Positions 26,901 to 34,463 of a DNA stretch of 40,206 bases are shown here, piece after piece. Every line of letters begins with the position of its first letter. Within the stretch, counting starts at the first letter, position 1. The notes beneath the pieces were generated by a model. The model saw only the letters and a list, made by a program, of their open reading frames with translations, was not told the origin of the DNA and did not search any database. The DNA is from Streptomyces sp. L-9-10 (lineage in GTDB: Bacteria; Actinomycetota; Actinomycetes; Streptomycetales; Streptomycetaceae): NCBI RefSeq assembly GCF_004151105.1, contig NZ_PHRF01000062.1:1-40206 (forward strand), read 5' to 3'. Both the position numbers and the translations under genes were made by a program.

Positions 26901-29006
26901 AGTTTCTCCGACATCGCCAACGACGTGGCGGTCGCCTACGACTTCTGGCTCGGGGACGCCTTCGCCTCCGGCGGCAGCGCGGGCTACGACCACAAGGGCA
27001 TGGGCATCACGGCGCGCGGCGCCTGGGAGTCCGTCAAACGGCACTTCCGCGAGCTGGGCCATGACACCCAGACCGAGGACTTCACGGTCGTCGGTGTCGG
27101 CGACATGTCCGGCGACGTGTTCGGCAACGGCATGCTGCTCTCCGAGCACATCCGGCTGGTCGCGGCCTTCGACCACCGGCACATCTTCCTCGACCCGCAC
27201 CCGGACGCGGCCACCTCGTACGCGGAGCGCCGCCGGCTGTTCGAGCTGCCGCGCTCGTCGTGGGCCGACTACGACAAGGAGCTGCTGTCGCAGGGCGGCG
27301 GTATCCACCCGCGCACGGCCAAGGCCATCCCCGTCAACGCGCATGTGCGGGAGGCGCTCGGCATCGAGCCCGGTGTCTCCAAGCTGACGCCCGCCGAGCT
27401 GATGAAGGCGATCCTCCAGGCGCCGGTGGACCTGCTGTGGAACGGCGGCATCGGTACGTATGTGAAGGCCTCCACCGAGACCGACGCCGACGTCGGCGAC
27501 AAGGCCAACGACTCGATCCGCGTCAACGGCGAGGACCTGCGGGTCAAGGTCGTCGGCGAGGGCGGCAACCTGGGGCTGACCCAGCTCGGCCGTATCGAGT
27601 TCGCCCGGCGCGGCGCCGGCGGCGAGGGCGGCAAGGTCAACACCGACGCCATCGACAACAGCGCGGGCGTCGACACCTCCGACCACGAGGTGAACATCAA
27701 GATCCTGCTCAACAGCCTGGTCACGGACGGCGACATGACCGTCAAGCAGCGCAACACCCTGCTCGCGGCGATGACCGACGAGGTCGGCGCGCTGGTGCTG
27801 CGCAACAACTACGCGCAGAACACCGCGCTCGCCAACGCCGTGGCCCAGGCCCCGTCCCTGCTCCACGCCCACCAGCGGTTCATGCGCCGTCTGGTGCGCG
27901 ACGGACATCTCGACAGGGCGCTGGAGTTCCTGCCGAGCGACCGGCAGATCCGCGAACTGCTCAACGCGGGCAAGGGCATGTCCCAGCCCGAACTGGCGGT
28001 GCTGCTCGCCTACACCAAGATCACGGTGGCGGAGGAGCTGATCCACACCGAGCTGCCCGACGACCCGTATCTGCGCAAGCTGCTGCACGCGTACTTTCCG
28101 CAGGCGCTGCGGGAGAAGTTCGCCGAGCAGATCGACGCGCACGCGCTGCGCCGCGAGATCGTGACGACGGTGCTCGTCAACGACACCGTCAACACCGGTG
28201 GTTCGACCTTCCTGCACCGGCTGCGGGAGGAGACCGGGGCGTCGACCGAGGAGATCGTACGGGCGCAGGCCGCGGCCCGGGAGATCTTCGGGCTGAACGC
28301 TGTCTGGGACGCCGTCGAGGCGCTGGACAACCAGGTGGCGGCCGATGTCCAGACCCGGGTCAGGCTGCACTCGCGCCGGCTGGTCGAACGCGGTACGCGC
28401 TGGCTGCTGGGCAACCGGCCGCAGCCGCTGGAGATCGCGGGGACCATCGAGTTCTTCGCGGCGCGGGTCGAGCGGGTCTGGGCACAGCTGCCGCCGATGC
28501 TGCGCGGCGCGGAGCTGGCGTGGTACCAGCGGATCCTGGCGGAGCTGACCGAGGCGGGGATCCCGGAGGAGCTGGCCCTGCGGGTGGCGAGCTTCTCGTC
28601 CGCCTTCCCGACGCTCGACATCGTGGCGATCGCGGACCGTACGGACCAGGACCCGCTCGCCGTCGCCGAGGTGTACTACGACCTCGGTGACCGGCTGCGG
28701 ATCACCCAGCTGATGGACCGGATCGTGGAGCTGCCGCGGGCCGACCGCTGGCAGTCCATGGCCCGCGCCTCCATCCGCGAGGACCTGTACGCGGCGCACG
28801 CCGCGCTGACGGCGGACGTACTGGCCGTGGGCGACAGCGATTCGACGCCCGAGGAGCGCTTCACGGCGTGGGAGCAGAAGAACGCCGCGATCCTCGGCCG
28901 TTCGCGGGCCACGCTGGAGGAGATCCAGGGGTCGGACGCGTTCGATCTGGCGAATCTGTCGGTCGCGATGCGGACGATGCGCACGCTGCTGCGTACGCAC
29001 AGCTGA
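23952..29006 (+). CDS. gdh: NAD-specific glutamate dehydrogenase, large type
   Basis: A 1,684-aa enzyme of the large (about 180 kDa) NAD-glutamate dehydrogenase class known from Streptomyces, interconverting glutamate with 2-oxoglutarate and ammonia, mainly for catabolism. The N-terminal half carries ACT-like regulatory segments (VRVHTPTVEENGWTCRHSVV, then VVTDDMPFLVDSVTNEI) and ends with GEQHSYVSMKFDP. The catalytic part has KVARGGLRWSDRREDFRTEI, PVGAKGGFVAKQL (about 909-921), VGVGDMSGDVFGNGMLLS and VVGEGGNLGLTQLGRIEFA for NAD binding. The ATG at 23952 has AGGAG nine bases upstream. It is monocistronic, with a structured upstream region and a strong terminator. An antisense frame of similar length is a composition artefact. 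Confidence 0.96.
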   Translation: MQTKLDEAKAELLEQAARAAENSPVGGTGGLGARPREDEASAGSRGAGGQEDGPDRDGLLAYLQRYYLHTAPEDLADRDPVDVVGAALSHYRLAGNRPQGTASVRVHTPTVEENGWTCRHSVVEVVTDDMPFLVDSVTNEISRQGRGIHAVVHPQIAVRRDVTGKLIEVLPEEAVTAAEPRHDIFIESWIHVEVDRETDQADLQQMTADLLRVLSDVRETVEDWEKMRDAALRIAEELPGEPTADDLRDQEVEEARELLRWLAADHFTFLGYREYQLTDSDSLSAVPGTGLGVLRSDPAHTGDEDHPVSPSFSRLPADARAKAREHKLLVLTKANSRATVHRSGYLDYVGVKKFDAKGNVVGERRFLGLFSSAAYTESVRRVPVIRRKVAEVLESAGLSPNSHDGRDLLQILETYPRDELFQTPVDELRSIATSVLYLQERRRLRLYLRQDEYGRYYSALVYLPRDRYTTGVRLRLVEILKEELGGTSVDFTAWNTESILSRLHFVVRVPRGTQLAKLTDADTERIEARLVEAARSWADAFGEALTAECGEERAAELLRRYGSAFPEGYKADHSPRAAVADLAHLEAVTSAEAGSDFALSLYEPVGAGPGERRFKIYRSGEQVSLSAVLPVLQRLGVEVVDERPYELRCSDRTHAWIYDFGLRLPQGGGGDYLTEDDRQRFQDAFAAVWTGAAENDGFNSLVLRAGLDWRQAMVLRAYAKYLRQSGSTFSQDYMEDTLRSNVHTTRLLVSLFEARMSPGRQRAGIELTEAMLEELDGALDQVASLDEDRILRSFLTLIKATLRTNFFQRAGDGDKPEQRETGEAGHPTAAGEQHSYVSMKFDPQAIPDLPAPRPAYEIWVYSPRVEGVHLRFGKVARGGLRWSDRREDFRTEILGLVKAQMVKNTVIVPVGAKGGFVAKQLPDPAADRDAWLAEGIASYKIFISALLDITDNMVAGEVVPPADVVRHDEDDTYLVVAADKGTASFSDIANDVAVAYDFWLGDAFASGGSAGYDHKGMGITARGAWESVKRHFRELGHDTQTEDFTVVGVGDMSGDVFGNGMLLSEHIRLVAAFDHRHIFLDPHPDAATSYAERRRLFELPRSSWADYDKELLSQGGGIHPRTAKAIPVNAHVREALGIEPGVSKLTPAELMKAILQAPVDLLWNGGIGTYVKASTETDADVGDKANDSIRVNGEDLRVKVVGEGGNLGLTQLGRIEFARRGAGGEGGKVNTDAIDNSAGVDTSDHEVNIKILLNSLVTDGDMTVKQRNTLLAAMTDEVGALVLRNNYAQNTALANAVAQAPSLLHAHQRFMRRLVRDGHLDRALEFLPSDRQIRELLNAGKGMSQPELAVLLAYTKITVAEELIHTELPDDPYLRKLLHAYFPQALREKFAEQIDAHALRREIVTTVLVNDTVNTGGSTFLHRLREETGASTEEIVRAQAAAREIFGLNAVWDAVEALDNQVAADVQTRVRLHSRRLVERGTRWLLGNRPQPLEIAGTIEFFAARVERVWAQLPPMLRGAELAWYQRILAELTEAGIPEELALRVASFSSAFPTLDIVAIADRTDQDPLAVAEVYYDLGDRLRITQLMDRIVELPRADRWQSMARASIREDLYAAHAALTADVLAVGDSDSTPEERFTAWEQKNAAILGRSRATLEEIQGSDAFDLANLSVAMRTMRTLLRTHS

Positions 29007-29017
29007 GCGGTACGTGA

Positions 29018-29060
29018 GAGGAGGGGCGCCCGGCTCGCGATGAGCCGGACGCCCCTCCTC
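29018..29060 (+). terminator. gdh terminator
   Basis: An 11-bp stem (GAGGAGGGGCG with its complement), one C-A mismatch, then 7 more pairs close a 5-base loop, 11 bases past the gdh stop. Confidence 0.85.
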
Positions 29061-29074
29061 GCGTCAGCCTCGCG

Positions 29075-29128
29075 GGGGCTACCGGGGCTACCGGGGCTAC
29101 CGGGGCTACCGGGGCTACGGGGGCTACC
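29075..29128. repeat. 9-bp tandem repeat, six units
   Basis: GGGGCTACC repeats six times head to tail, with one change in unit five. It lies between the gdh terminator and the stop of the convergent exporter ATPase, so it is non-coding. On the plus strand it would read as Gly-Leu-Pro repeats, but no gene is supported there. Confidence 0.9.
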
Positions 29129-29159
29129 GGGGCCGCGGAGACTTGTGGGGCTTGCGGGG

Positions 29160-30011
29160 CTACTTCTTCTTGCCGGTGAACTCCTCGTACGCCGCGACGA
29201 CATCCCTTGCCGGGCCGTCCATCCGCAGCGTCCCCGACTCCAGCCAGAGCGCCCGGTCACAGGTGTCGAGGATGGACTTGTTGCTGTGGCTGACCAGGAA
29301 GACCGTGCCGGCCTCCGCGCGCAGCTCGGTGATGCGCTCCTGGCTGCGGCGCTGGAATCCGGCGTCGCCGGTGGACAGCGCCTCGTCGATCAGCAGTACG
29401 TCATGGCTCTTGGCGGCGGCGATCGAGAAGCGCAGCCGGGCGCCCATCCCCGAGGAGTACGTCCGCATCGGCAGCGAGATGAAGTCTCCCTTGTCGTTGA
29501 TCCCGGAGAACTCCACGATGTCGTCGTAGCGGCTACGGACCTGCTCCCGTGACATGCCCATCGCCAGCCCGCCGAGGATCACGTTCCGCTCGCCGGTCAG
29601 ATCGCTCATCAGCGCCGCGTTGACGCCGAGGAGCGAGGGCTGGCCCCGGGTGAAGACGGTGCCCCGGGACGGCGGCAGCAGCCCCGCGATCGCCTTCAGC
29701 AGGGTCGACTTGCCGGATCCGTTGGAGCCGATCAGTCCGATGGCCTCACCCTTGTACGCGGCGAAACTGACGCCCTTGACGGCGTGCACCTCGCGCGCGC
29801 CGGGCGCGGACCGGCGCGAGACGATCCGGCTCAGCGCCGAGGTGGCGCTGCCCCGGCCGCCCCGGGTGCCGTGGACCGTATAGGTGACGTGGACGCCGTC
29901 GACGACGACGGTGGGGACACGTTCCGGCGCGGTCGACCGCCCGGAGATGTCCGTGGCTGCATCCGTGCCCGTGCCCGTGCCCGCGTCCGTACTCCTTCTC
30001 TCCTCAGCCAC
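29160..30011 (-). CDS. Polysaccharide/teichoic acid export ABC ATPase (TagH/Wzt-like)
   Basis: A 283-aa ATPase for export of a cell-surface polymer. It has Walker A GSNGSGKS (about 95-102), the family-typical YSSGMGARL signature (185-193, in place of LSGGQ), Walker B DVLLIDEALSTGD (204-214) and the switch His in FLVSHSNKS. The RTYSSGM and LSTGDAGFQRR sequences mark the TagH/Wzt subfamily, but the C-terminal carbohydrate-binding domain of Wzt is absent. The N-terminal 30 residues are low complexity with Thr-Gly repeats. The GTG at 30011 has GAGGAGGAG upstream and overlaps the permease stop by 8 bases. With the permease it forms a complete exporter. Confidence 0.92.
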   Translation of the reverse strand: MAEERRSTDAGTGTGTDAATDISGRSTAPERVPTVVVDGVHVTYTVHGTRGGRGSATSALSRIVSRRSAPGAREVHAVKGVSFAAYKGEAIGLIGSNGSGKSTLLKAIAGLLPPSRGTVFTRGQPSLLGVNAALMSDLTGERNVILGGLAMGMSREQVRSRYDDIVEFSGINDKGDFISLPMRTYSSGMGARLRFSIAAAKSHDVLLIDEALSTGDAGFQRRSQERITELRAEAGTVFLVSHSNKSILDTCDRALWLESGTLRMDGPARDVVAAYEEFTGKKK

Positions 30012-30951
30012 GTCCGTACTCCTCCTCGGCCTTCCAGAAGAACAGGAACCCGCCGACGCCCGCGAGCAGCGCCCAGCCGAGGGCGACGGCCCAGACGTGC
30101 GGGGGCAGTTGACCGGCGGTGTAGCTGTCGATGAGCGCGAAGCGCATCAGATCGATGTAGACGGCGGCCGGGTTGCACTGCAGGATCACCGTCACCACGT
30201 GCGGCAGCTCGTCGCCGCTCGTGACCTTGTCGACGCTCCACATCACGCCGGACACATACATCCAGGTACGCAGCAGGAACGGCATCAGCTGCGAGATGTC
30301 CGGAGTCCTGGCCGCGAGCCGGGCCACGGCCATCGAGACGCCGGTGTTGAAGAGCGACTGGAGCAGCAGGGCCGGCAGCGCGAGCAGCCAGCCGACCGCC
30401 GGGTACTGGCCGAAGCAGACCAGGATCACCACCAGCGCGCCCATGGAGAACAGCAGTTGCTGGAGCTGCTGGAGCGCGAACGCGATCGGCAGCGCGGCGC
30501 GCGGGAAGTGCAGGGCCCGTACGAGACCGAGGTTGCCGGAGATCGCGCGGGTGCCGGTCATGATCGAGTTCGAGGTGAAGGTCCAGATGAAGACGCCCGT
30601 GACCAGGAACGGGATGAAGTCCGGTACGCCGTGCTTGGTGTTGAGCAGCACACCGAAGATGAAGTAGTAGACCGTCGCGTTCAGCAGCGGGGTCATGATC
30701 TGCCAGATCTGGCCCAGCTTCGCCTGGCTGTACTGGGCGGTCAGCCGGGCGGTGGCGAAGGCGCCGATGAAATGCCGGCGCGACCACAGGGCGCGGACGT
30801 AGTCGGGCAGGGCGGGGCGGGCGCCGCTCACGGTCAGGCCGTGGCGGCGGGCGAGGGCGCTGAGATCCGTCCCGGTCCCGGTCCCTGTATCGGGCTCTGG
30901 GGTCGGTGGGACCGATGAGGCCGGTGTGGCCGGTGCGATCGTCTGGCTCAC
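30004..30951 (-). CDS. Polysaccharide/teichoic acid export ABC permease (TagG/Wzm-like)
   Basis: A 315-aa ABC-2 type permease. A disordered N-terminus (Pro/Thr-rich with DTGTGTGTD) is followed by the amphipathic entry region RRHFIGAFATARLTAQYSQAKLGQIWQIMTPLL and about six membrane helices (for example ATVYYFIFGVLLN, AVGWLLALPALLLQSLF). It ends FFWKAEEEYGRG. Together with the ATPase it should export a teichoic-acid-like or O-antigen-like polymer. The GTG at 30951 (VSQTIAP) is preferred over a TTG at 31023 because a plausible promoter at 31023-31051 would leave the TTG outside the message. It is divergent from the TetR gene. Confidence 0.9.
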   Translation of the reverse strand: MSQTIAPATPASSVPPTPEPDTGTGTGTDLSALARRHGLTVSGARPALPDYVRALWSRRHFIGAFATARLTAQYSQAKLGQIWQIMTPLLNATVYYFIFGVLLNTKHGVPDFIPFLVTGVFIWTFTSNSIMTGTRAISGNLGLVRALHFPRAALPIAFALQQLQQLLFSMGALVVILVCFGQYPAVGWLLALPALLLQSLFNTGVSMAVARLAARTPDISQLMPFLLRTWMYVSGVMWSVDKVTSGDELPHVVTVILQCNPAAVYIDLMRFALIDSYTAGQLPPHVWAVALGWALLAGVGGFLFFWKAEEEYGRG

Positions 30952-31009
30952 GGGGGGTCGCTTTCGACGGTGTTCTGAGGTCGGCTCCGGCGACGGAACG
31001 GGTACGTAT

Positions 31010-31068
31010 CGTCGTAACGCCAAAGGTAGGACGGAGTACGTCGCAACGCAACCGTGTCGTCGTCACGT
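31010..31068. repeat. Three direct repeats in the exporter/TetR divergent region
   Basis: CGTCGTAACGC (31010), CGTCGCAACGC (31039) and CGTCGTCACGT (31058) are direct copies of one 11-mer, the last two with one or two changes. They flank and overlap the proposed exporter promoter and could be binding sites for the adjacent TetR protein, although TetR operators are usually palindromic. Confidence 0.4.
31023..31051 (-). promoter_or_regulatory. Candidate promoter of the exporter operon
   Basis: Read on the minus strand, TTGCGT (-35, 31046-31051) and TACCTT (-10, 31023-31028) are 17 bases apart, a reasonable housekeeping-type promoter. Transcription would start near 31016, about 65 bases before the permease GTG. 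Confidence 0.4.
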
Positions 31069-31092
31069 CGTTCGGCGCTATGCTCATACGCG

Positions 31093-31746
31093 ATGACTAC
31101 CGACCCCGCTACCGGCCCCGGCGCCACGGGCCCCCGTGGCAAAGCCCCGCGCACCGCTCGACGCGTCCCGGCGGGCGCCGCCGTGCTCCGCGAGGACGTG
31201 ACCGACGCCATCCGCGCCGCCGTCTTCGAGGAACTGGCCGCCGTCGGCTTCGCCCGGATGTCCATCGAGGGCATCGCGCGCCGGGCCGGGGTCGGCAAGA
31301 CCGCCGTCTACCGGCGCTGGAAGTCCAAGCTGGAGCTCGTCCTCGATCTGGTCTCCGCCTTCGCGGCGCAGGGGCTGCCCGCCCCCGGGACCGGTTCGCT
31401 CCACGGCGATGTGCGCGCCCTGCTCGAAGTGGCCTCACACGCCCTGCGCCACCCGGTGGCCTCGCAGGTCATCCCGGATCTTCTGGTCGAGGCCGCCCGG
31501 CACCCCGAGATCTCCGACGCGATCAAGGCGGCGCTGCTCGACGGACAGCGGGGCATCGCCGCGGTGATCGTCCGCGCGGCGGTCGAGCGCGGTGAGCTTC
31601 CCGAGGGCGCGGACGCCGACCGGGCGCTGGATCTGATCATCGGACCGCTCTACTGGCGGCTGGTGGTGGTCAGGAGCGACCTGCCCCCGGGCTATCTGGA
31701 CGATCTGGCGGCCTCGGCGGTCGCGGCACTCGGCCACCGCGACTGA
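31093..31746 (+). CDS. TetR/AcrR family transcriptional regulator
   Basis: A 217-aa TetR-type repressor. The N-terminal helix-turn-helix spans about residues 36-83 (FARMSIEGIARRAGVGKTAVYRRWKSKLELV), and the C-terminal ligand domain contains SDAIKAALLDGQRGIAAVIVRAAVERGELP and PLYWRLVV, as in the TetR_C_11/16-like group. The ATG at 31093 has no clear ribosome site. TATGCT at 31079 lies very close, so a short or leaderless message is possible. It is divergent from the exporter operon, which makes that operon and its own gene the likely targets; the ligand is unknown. Its 3' end overlaps the remnant frame on the other strand. Confidence 0.9.
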   Translation: MTTDPATGPGATGPRGKAPRTARRVPAGAAVLREDVTDAIRAAVFEELAAVGFARMSIEGIARRAGVGKTAVYRRWKSKLELVLDLVSAFAAQGLPAPGTGSLHGDVRALLEVASHALRHPVASQVIPDLLVEAARHPEISDAIKAALLDGQRGIAAVIVRAAVERGELPEGADADRALDLIIGPLYWRLVVVRSDLPPGYLDDLAASAVAALGHRD

Positions 31747-32068
31747 CCGGCGCCCGCCCGCTGCCCGAGCGGAACGGCCCTCGGAGGGTCCGTCGTCCCG
31801 CCGAGGAAGACATGGCGTACGACCCGCTCCGCCGCCCGCCCGTCGTCGTACGGACAGAAGCGCCCGCGGAACGCCGTACGCAGCTGGCTGGAGCGTGAGC
31901 CGCGCCAGTGGCCCGTGGTGAAGATGCCGGTCAGTTCGTCCTCGGTGCGCGCGACCGCGCCCGGCGGGAATCCCCGCAGATCGAAGTACGTACCCCGGGC
32001 CGCCTCCAGGCAGCCGGAGAGATACGCCTGGACCTGATACGCGGGGACGATGACGCTGACCGGGTCAT
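31692..32068 (-). pseudogene. Remnant of a GT2/CDP-glycerol glycerophosphotransferase gene
   Basis: One minus-strand frame reads, in order, a glycosyltransferase family 2 N-terminus (VSVIVPAYQVQAYLSGCLEA) and then directly a CDP-glycerol glycerophosphotransferase C-terminus: GTYFDLRGFPPGAVARTEDE, later FRGRFCPYDDGRAAERVV and RHVFLG. Streptomyces have a bifunctional protein of over 1,000 residues with exactly these two ends, so nearly all the middle appears deleted (junction near 31994-32006). The ATG at 32068 is out of frame; one extra G after ATGACCCGG would restore it. No in-frame start exists, and the frame runs on past the usual end into the TetR gene. Third-position GC is still gene-like, suggesting recent decay. 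It would have made the polymer exported by the neighbouring transporter. Confidence 0.7.
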
Positions 32069-32157
32069 GGCCCGGGAACGGCCGGCGGGGCGGACTGGTT
32101 ACGCCGGAGCCGGCGCACGGGGGACGCGCGGAACAGGTGTCCGGCCGGACGGCGCGA

Positions 32158-32196
32158 CGGGGGAGGGCCGGCCGTCCCGCGGCCCGCCCTCCCCCG
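32158..32196 (-). terminator. Terminator of the carbohydrate importer operon
   Basis: An 11-bp stem (CGGGGGAGGGC with its complement), one C-C mismatch, five further pairs and a 5-base loop, 33 bases past the stop of the last permease gene. Confidence 0.8.
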
Positions 32197-32228
32197 CCAA
32201 CACCGTTGTCCGTGACGCTCCTTGGGCG

Positions 32229-33116
32229 TTACTTGACGGCTCCCGCCATCACGCCCGTCACGAACTGCCGCTGGAACGCGAAGAACACGACCAGCGGGAT
32301 GATCATCGACACGAAGGCGCCGGGCGCCAGGACGTCGATGTTGTTGCCGAACTGCCGTACCTGCTGCTGGAGCGCGACGGTGATCGGCGGGTTCTTCGAG
32401 TCCGCGAAGATCAGCGCGACCAGCATGTCGTTCCAGACCCAGAGGAACTGGAAGATACCGAGCGAGGCGATCGCCGGACCGCCCAGCGGCATCACGACCC
32501 GTACGAACAGCCGTATCTCGCCCGCCCCGTCGAGCCGCGCGGCCTCCAGCAGCTCCCTCGGGATCTCCGCGAAGAAGTTCCGCAGCAGGAAGATCGCGAA
32601 GGGCAGACCGAAGGCGACATGGAAGAGCACCACGCCGAAGGTCGTCTCGAAGATCCCGACGGCGCCGAACAGTTTCGAGACCGGGACCAGCGCCACCTGC
32701 ACCGGGACCACCAGCAGCCCCACGACCACCAGGAACCACCAGTCGCGCCCCGGGAAGTCCATCCACGCGAAGGCGTATCCGGCGAGCGAGCCGATCACCA
32801 CGACCAGGAGCGTCGCCGGAACGGTGATCACGATCGTGGAGAGCAGCGAGTTGGTGATGATGTCGTTGTCGAAGAGCCGCGAGTAGTTCTCGGTGGTGAG
32901 CTGCGCGGGCGCGGTGAACACCTGCCACCAGCCGCTCGCGCTGATGTCCGTGGCGTCGCGCAGCGAGGAGATCAGCAGACCGATGGTGGGCATCAGCCAG
33001 AACAGGCCCACCAGGACCAGGAAGACCCGCATCACCCCGCCGCCCGCGCGGGCGGCGATCCGGCCGGCGAGGGGCTGCTTCGCCTTGACCTTGATCGCAC
33101 CGTCGTTCGTGGTCAT
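32229..33116 (-). CDS. Carbohydrate ABC transporter permease (MalG-like)
   Basis: A 295-aa inner-membrane permease of the CUT1 sugar importer class. It has six helices, first at about residues 28-50 (VMRVFLVLVGLFWLMPTIGLLISS), and the ATPase-coupling EAA loop EIPRELLEAARLDGAGEIRLFVRVVMPLGGPA. It ends RQFVTGVMAGAVK, typical of MalG relatives. The ATG at 33116 overlaps the stop of the upstream permease (ATGA), showing coupling. The operon has no ATPase gene; CUT1 importers in Streptomyces commonly share the ATPase MsiK encoded elsewhere. The sugar is unknown. Confidence 0.94.
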   Translation of the reverse strand: MTTNDGAIKVKAKQPLAGRIAARAGGGVMRVFLVLVGLFWLMPTIGLLISSLRDATDISASGWWQVFTAPAQLTTENYSRLFDNDIITNSLLSTIVITVPATLLVVVIGSLAGYAFAWMDFPGRDWWFLVVVGLLVVPVQVALVPVSKLFGAVGIFETTFGVVLFHVAFGLPFAIFLLRNFFAEIPRELLEAARLDGAGEIRLFVRVVMPLGGPAIASLGIFQFLWVWNDMLVALIFADSKNPPITVALQQQVRQFGNNIDVLAPGAFVSMIIPLVVFFAFQRQFVTGVMAGAVK

Positions 33117-34459
33117 CGGCGAGTCTCCCTTCGCATGCGTCGTATGTTGAACAGCATCACCGGGATCACCAGCAGGAGCAGCAGTACGGCGATGGCGCTG
33201 CCCACGCCGAGATCCGCGTCCGTACCGAACGACGAGCGGTAGAGCTGGAGCGCCAGCACGTTCGCGTCGTCCTGGGACGAGCCCGGCGCGATGATGAAGA
33301 CCAGGTCGAAGATCTTCAGCACGTTGATCATCAGCGTGACCATGACGACCGCGAGCACCGGCGCCAGCAGCGGCACGGTGATCCGGCGGAAGACCTGCCA
33401 CTCCGTGGCACCGTCCACCCGCGCGGCCTCCATGAGTTCACGGGGCACGCTCGCGAGCCCCGCCGCGATCAGCACCATCGCGAACCCGGCCCACATCCAG
33501 ATGTAGCTGCCGATGATGGCGGGCGTGACCAGGGAGGGCCCGAGCCAGTCCACGCCGTTGTACGGCTCCCTGAAGTTGGCCGCGGGCAGCCTGAGCTGGG
33601 CGCCGTCGGCCGCTTCCGGCAGGCTGAACGTACCGTCGGCGCCCGCGGTCGCGGAGGCGACGACCTTGCCGTCCTTGACCGCCTCCACCGTGATGCCCTT
33701 GAGGCCCAGTTCCTTGGAGTCGATGACATTGGGCTTGCCGCCGCCGCCCTTGGTGAAGTCCAGCCAGGCGGTTCCGGTGACCCGGCCGTCCGCCGTCCGT
33801 GCGGCCTTGGCGGGCGCCGCGTCGGACGGCATCTTCGCGGGCGCCACGCCGACCAGCGGGAGCAGGACCTCCGTCCCGGCTCTCGCGGGCTCCTTGGTGA
33901 CGAACGCGCCGCCGCCCGCCGGTTTCAGCGGATGCACCGGCAGCGGACGCGCTCTGGGGAAGCCCGCCGACTCGTTGAACGTGTCGTGCACCCCCACCGC
34001 GACCGCGTTGGCGATGCCGCGCTCCGGGTCCTGTTCGTACACGAGCCGGAAGATGATGCCCGACGCGAGCATCGAGATCGCCATCGGCATGAAGATGACG
34101 AGCTTGAAGGCCGTGCTCCAGCGCACCCGTTCGGTGAGTACGGCGAAGATCAGCCCGAGCGCGGTGGCGATGGTGGGCGCCACCACCACCCAGATCGCGT
34201 TGTTCTTGACCGCGGTCAGGATGGTGTCGTCGGAGAAGAGCTCGATGTAGTTGTCGAGCCCGGCGAAGCTGTCACCGGACTTGTCGAAGAAGGACCGGTA
34301 GACCGAGAACCCGATGGGGTAGACCACGAGCGCGCCCAGCAGCACCAGCGCGGGCAGCAGGAAGCCGGCCGCGACCAGTTTGCGTGTGCCTGTCACGCTC
34401 TTGCGTTTGCCCTTGGCGGGGGGCACCGCCGTGGTGCCCCCCGAGACCGCCGACTTCAT
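33113..34459 (-). CDS. Carbohydrate ABC permease (MalF-like) with extracellular Cna-B-like insert
   Basis: A 448-aa CUT1 permease, about 140 residues longer than usual. Helices lie near 30-52, 88-108 and 119-140, then an extracytoplasmic insert of about 155 residues (150-305), then helices from about 312 on. The EAA loop is PRELMEAARVDGATEWQVFRRI (339-360). Within the insert, residues 226-295 (GRVTGTAWLDFTKGGG, then LGLKGITVEAVKDGKVVASA and GADGTFSLPE) look like a Cna-B/SdrD-type beta-sandwich. The insert sits at the position of the MalF P2 loop, which docks the binding protein. The ATG at 34459 lies 4 bases past the binding-protein stop. The partner is the MalG-like permease. Confidence 0.9.
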   Translation of the reverse strand: MKSAVSGGTTAVPPAKGKRKSVTGTRKLVAAGFLLPALVLLGALVVYPIGFSVYRSFFDKSGDSFAGLDNYIELFSDDTILTAVKNNAIWVVVAPTIATALGLIFAVLTERVRWSTAFKLVIFMPMAISMLASGIIFRLVYEQDPERGIANAVAVGVHDTFNESAGFPRARPLPVHPLKPAGGGAFVTKEPARAGTEVLLPLVGVAPAKMPSDAAPAKAARTADGRVTGTAWLDFTKGGGGKPNVIDSKELGLKGITVEAVKDGKVVASATAGADGTFSLPEAADGAQLRLPAANFREPYNGVDWLGPSLVTPAIIGSYIWMWAGFAMVLIAAGLASVPRELMEAARVDGATEWQVFRRITVPLLAPVLAVVMVTLMINVLKIFDLVFIIAPGSSQDDANVLALQLYRSSFGTDADLGVGSAIAVLLLLLVIPVMLFNIRRMRRETRR

Positions 34460-34463
34460 CGCG

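Noticed and set aside
23919..29000. Open frame of about 1,690 codons antisense to gdh
   Set aside because: High GC content removes stops from the opposite frame. The translation has no family motif, whereas the sense frame is a full NAD-glutamate dehydrogenase.
29075..29128. CRISPR array
   Set aside because: Units are 9 bp with no spacers; it is a simple tandem repeat.
29040..29552. Collagen-like Gly-Leu-Pro frame on the plus strand
   Set aside because: It arises from the 9-bp repeat and then runs antisense to the exporter ATPase gene; no ribosome site.
30952..31023. TTG at 31023 as permease start
   Set aside because: It lies in the proposed -10 region and adds 24 residues not typical of the family.
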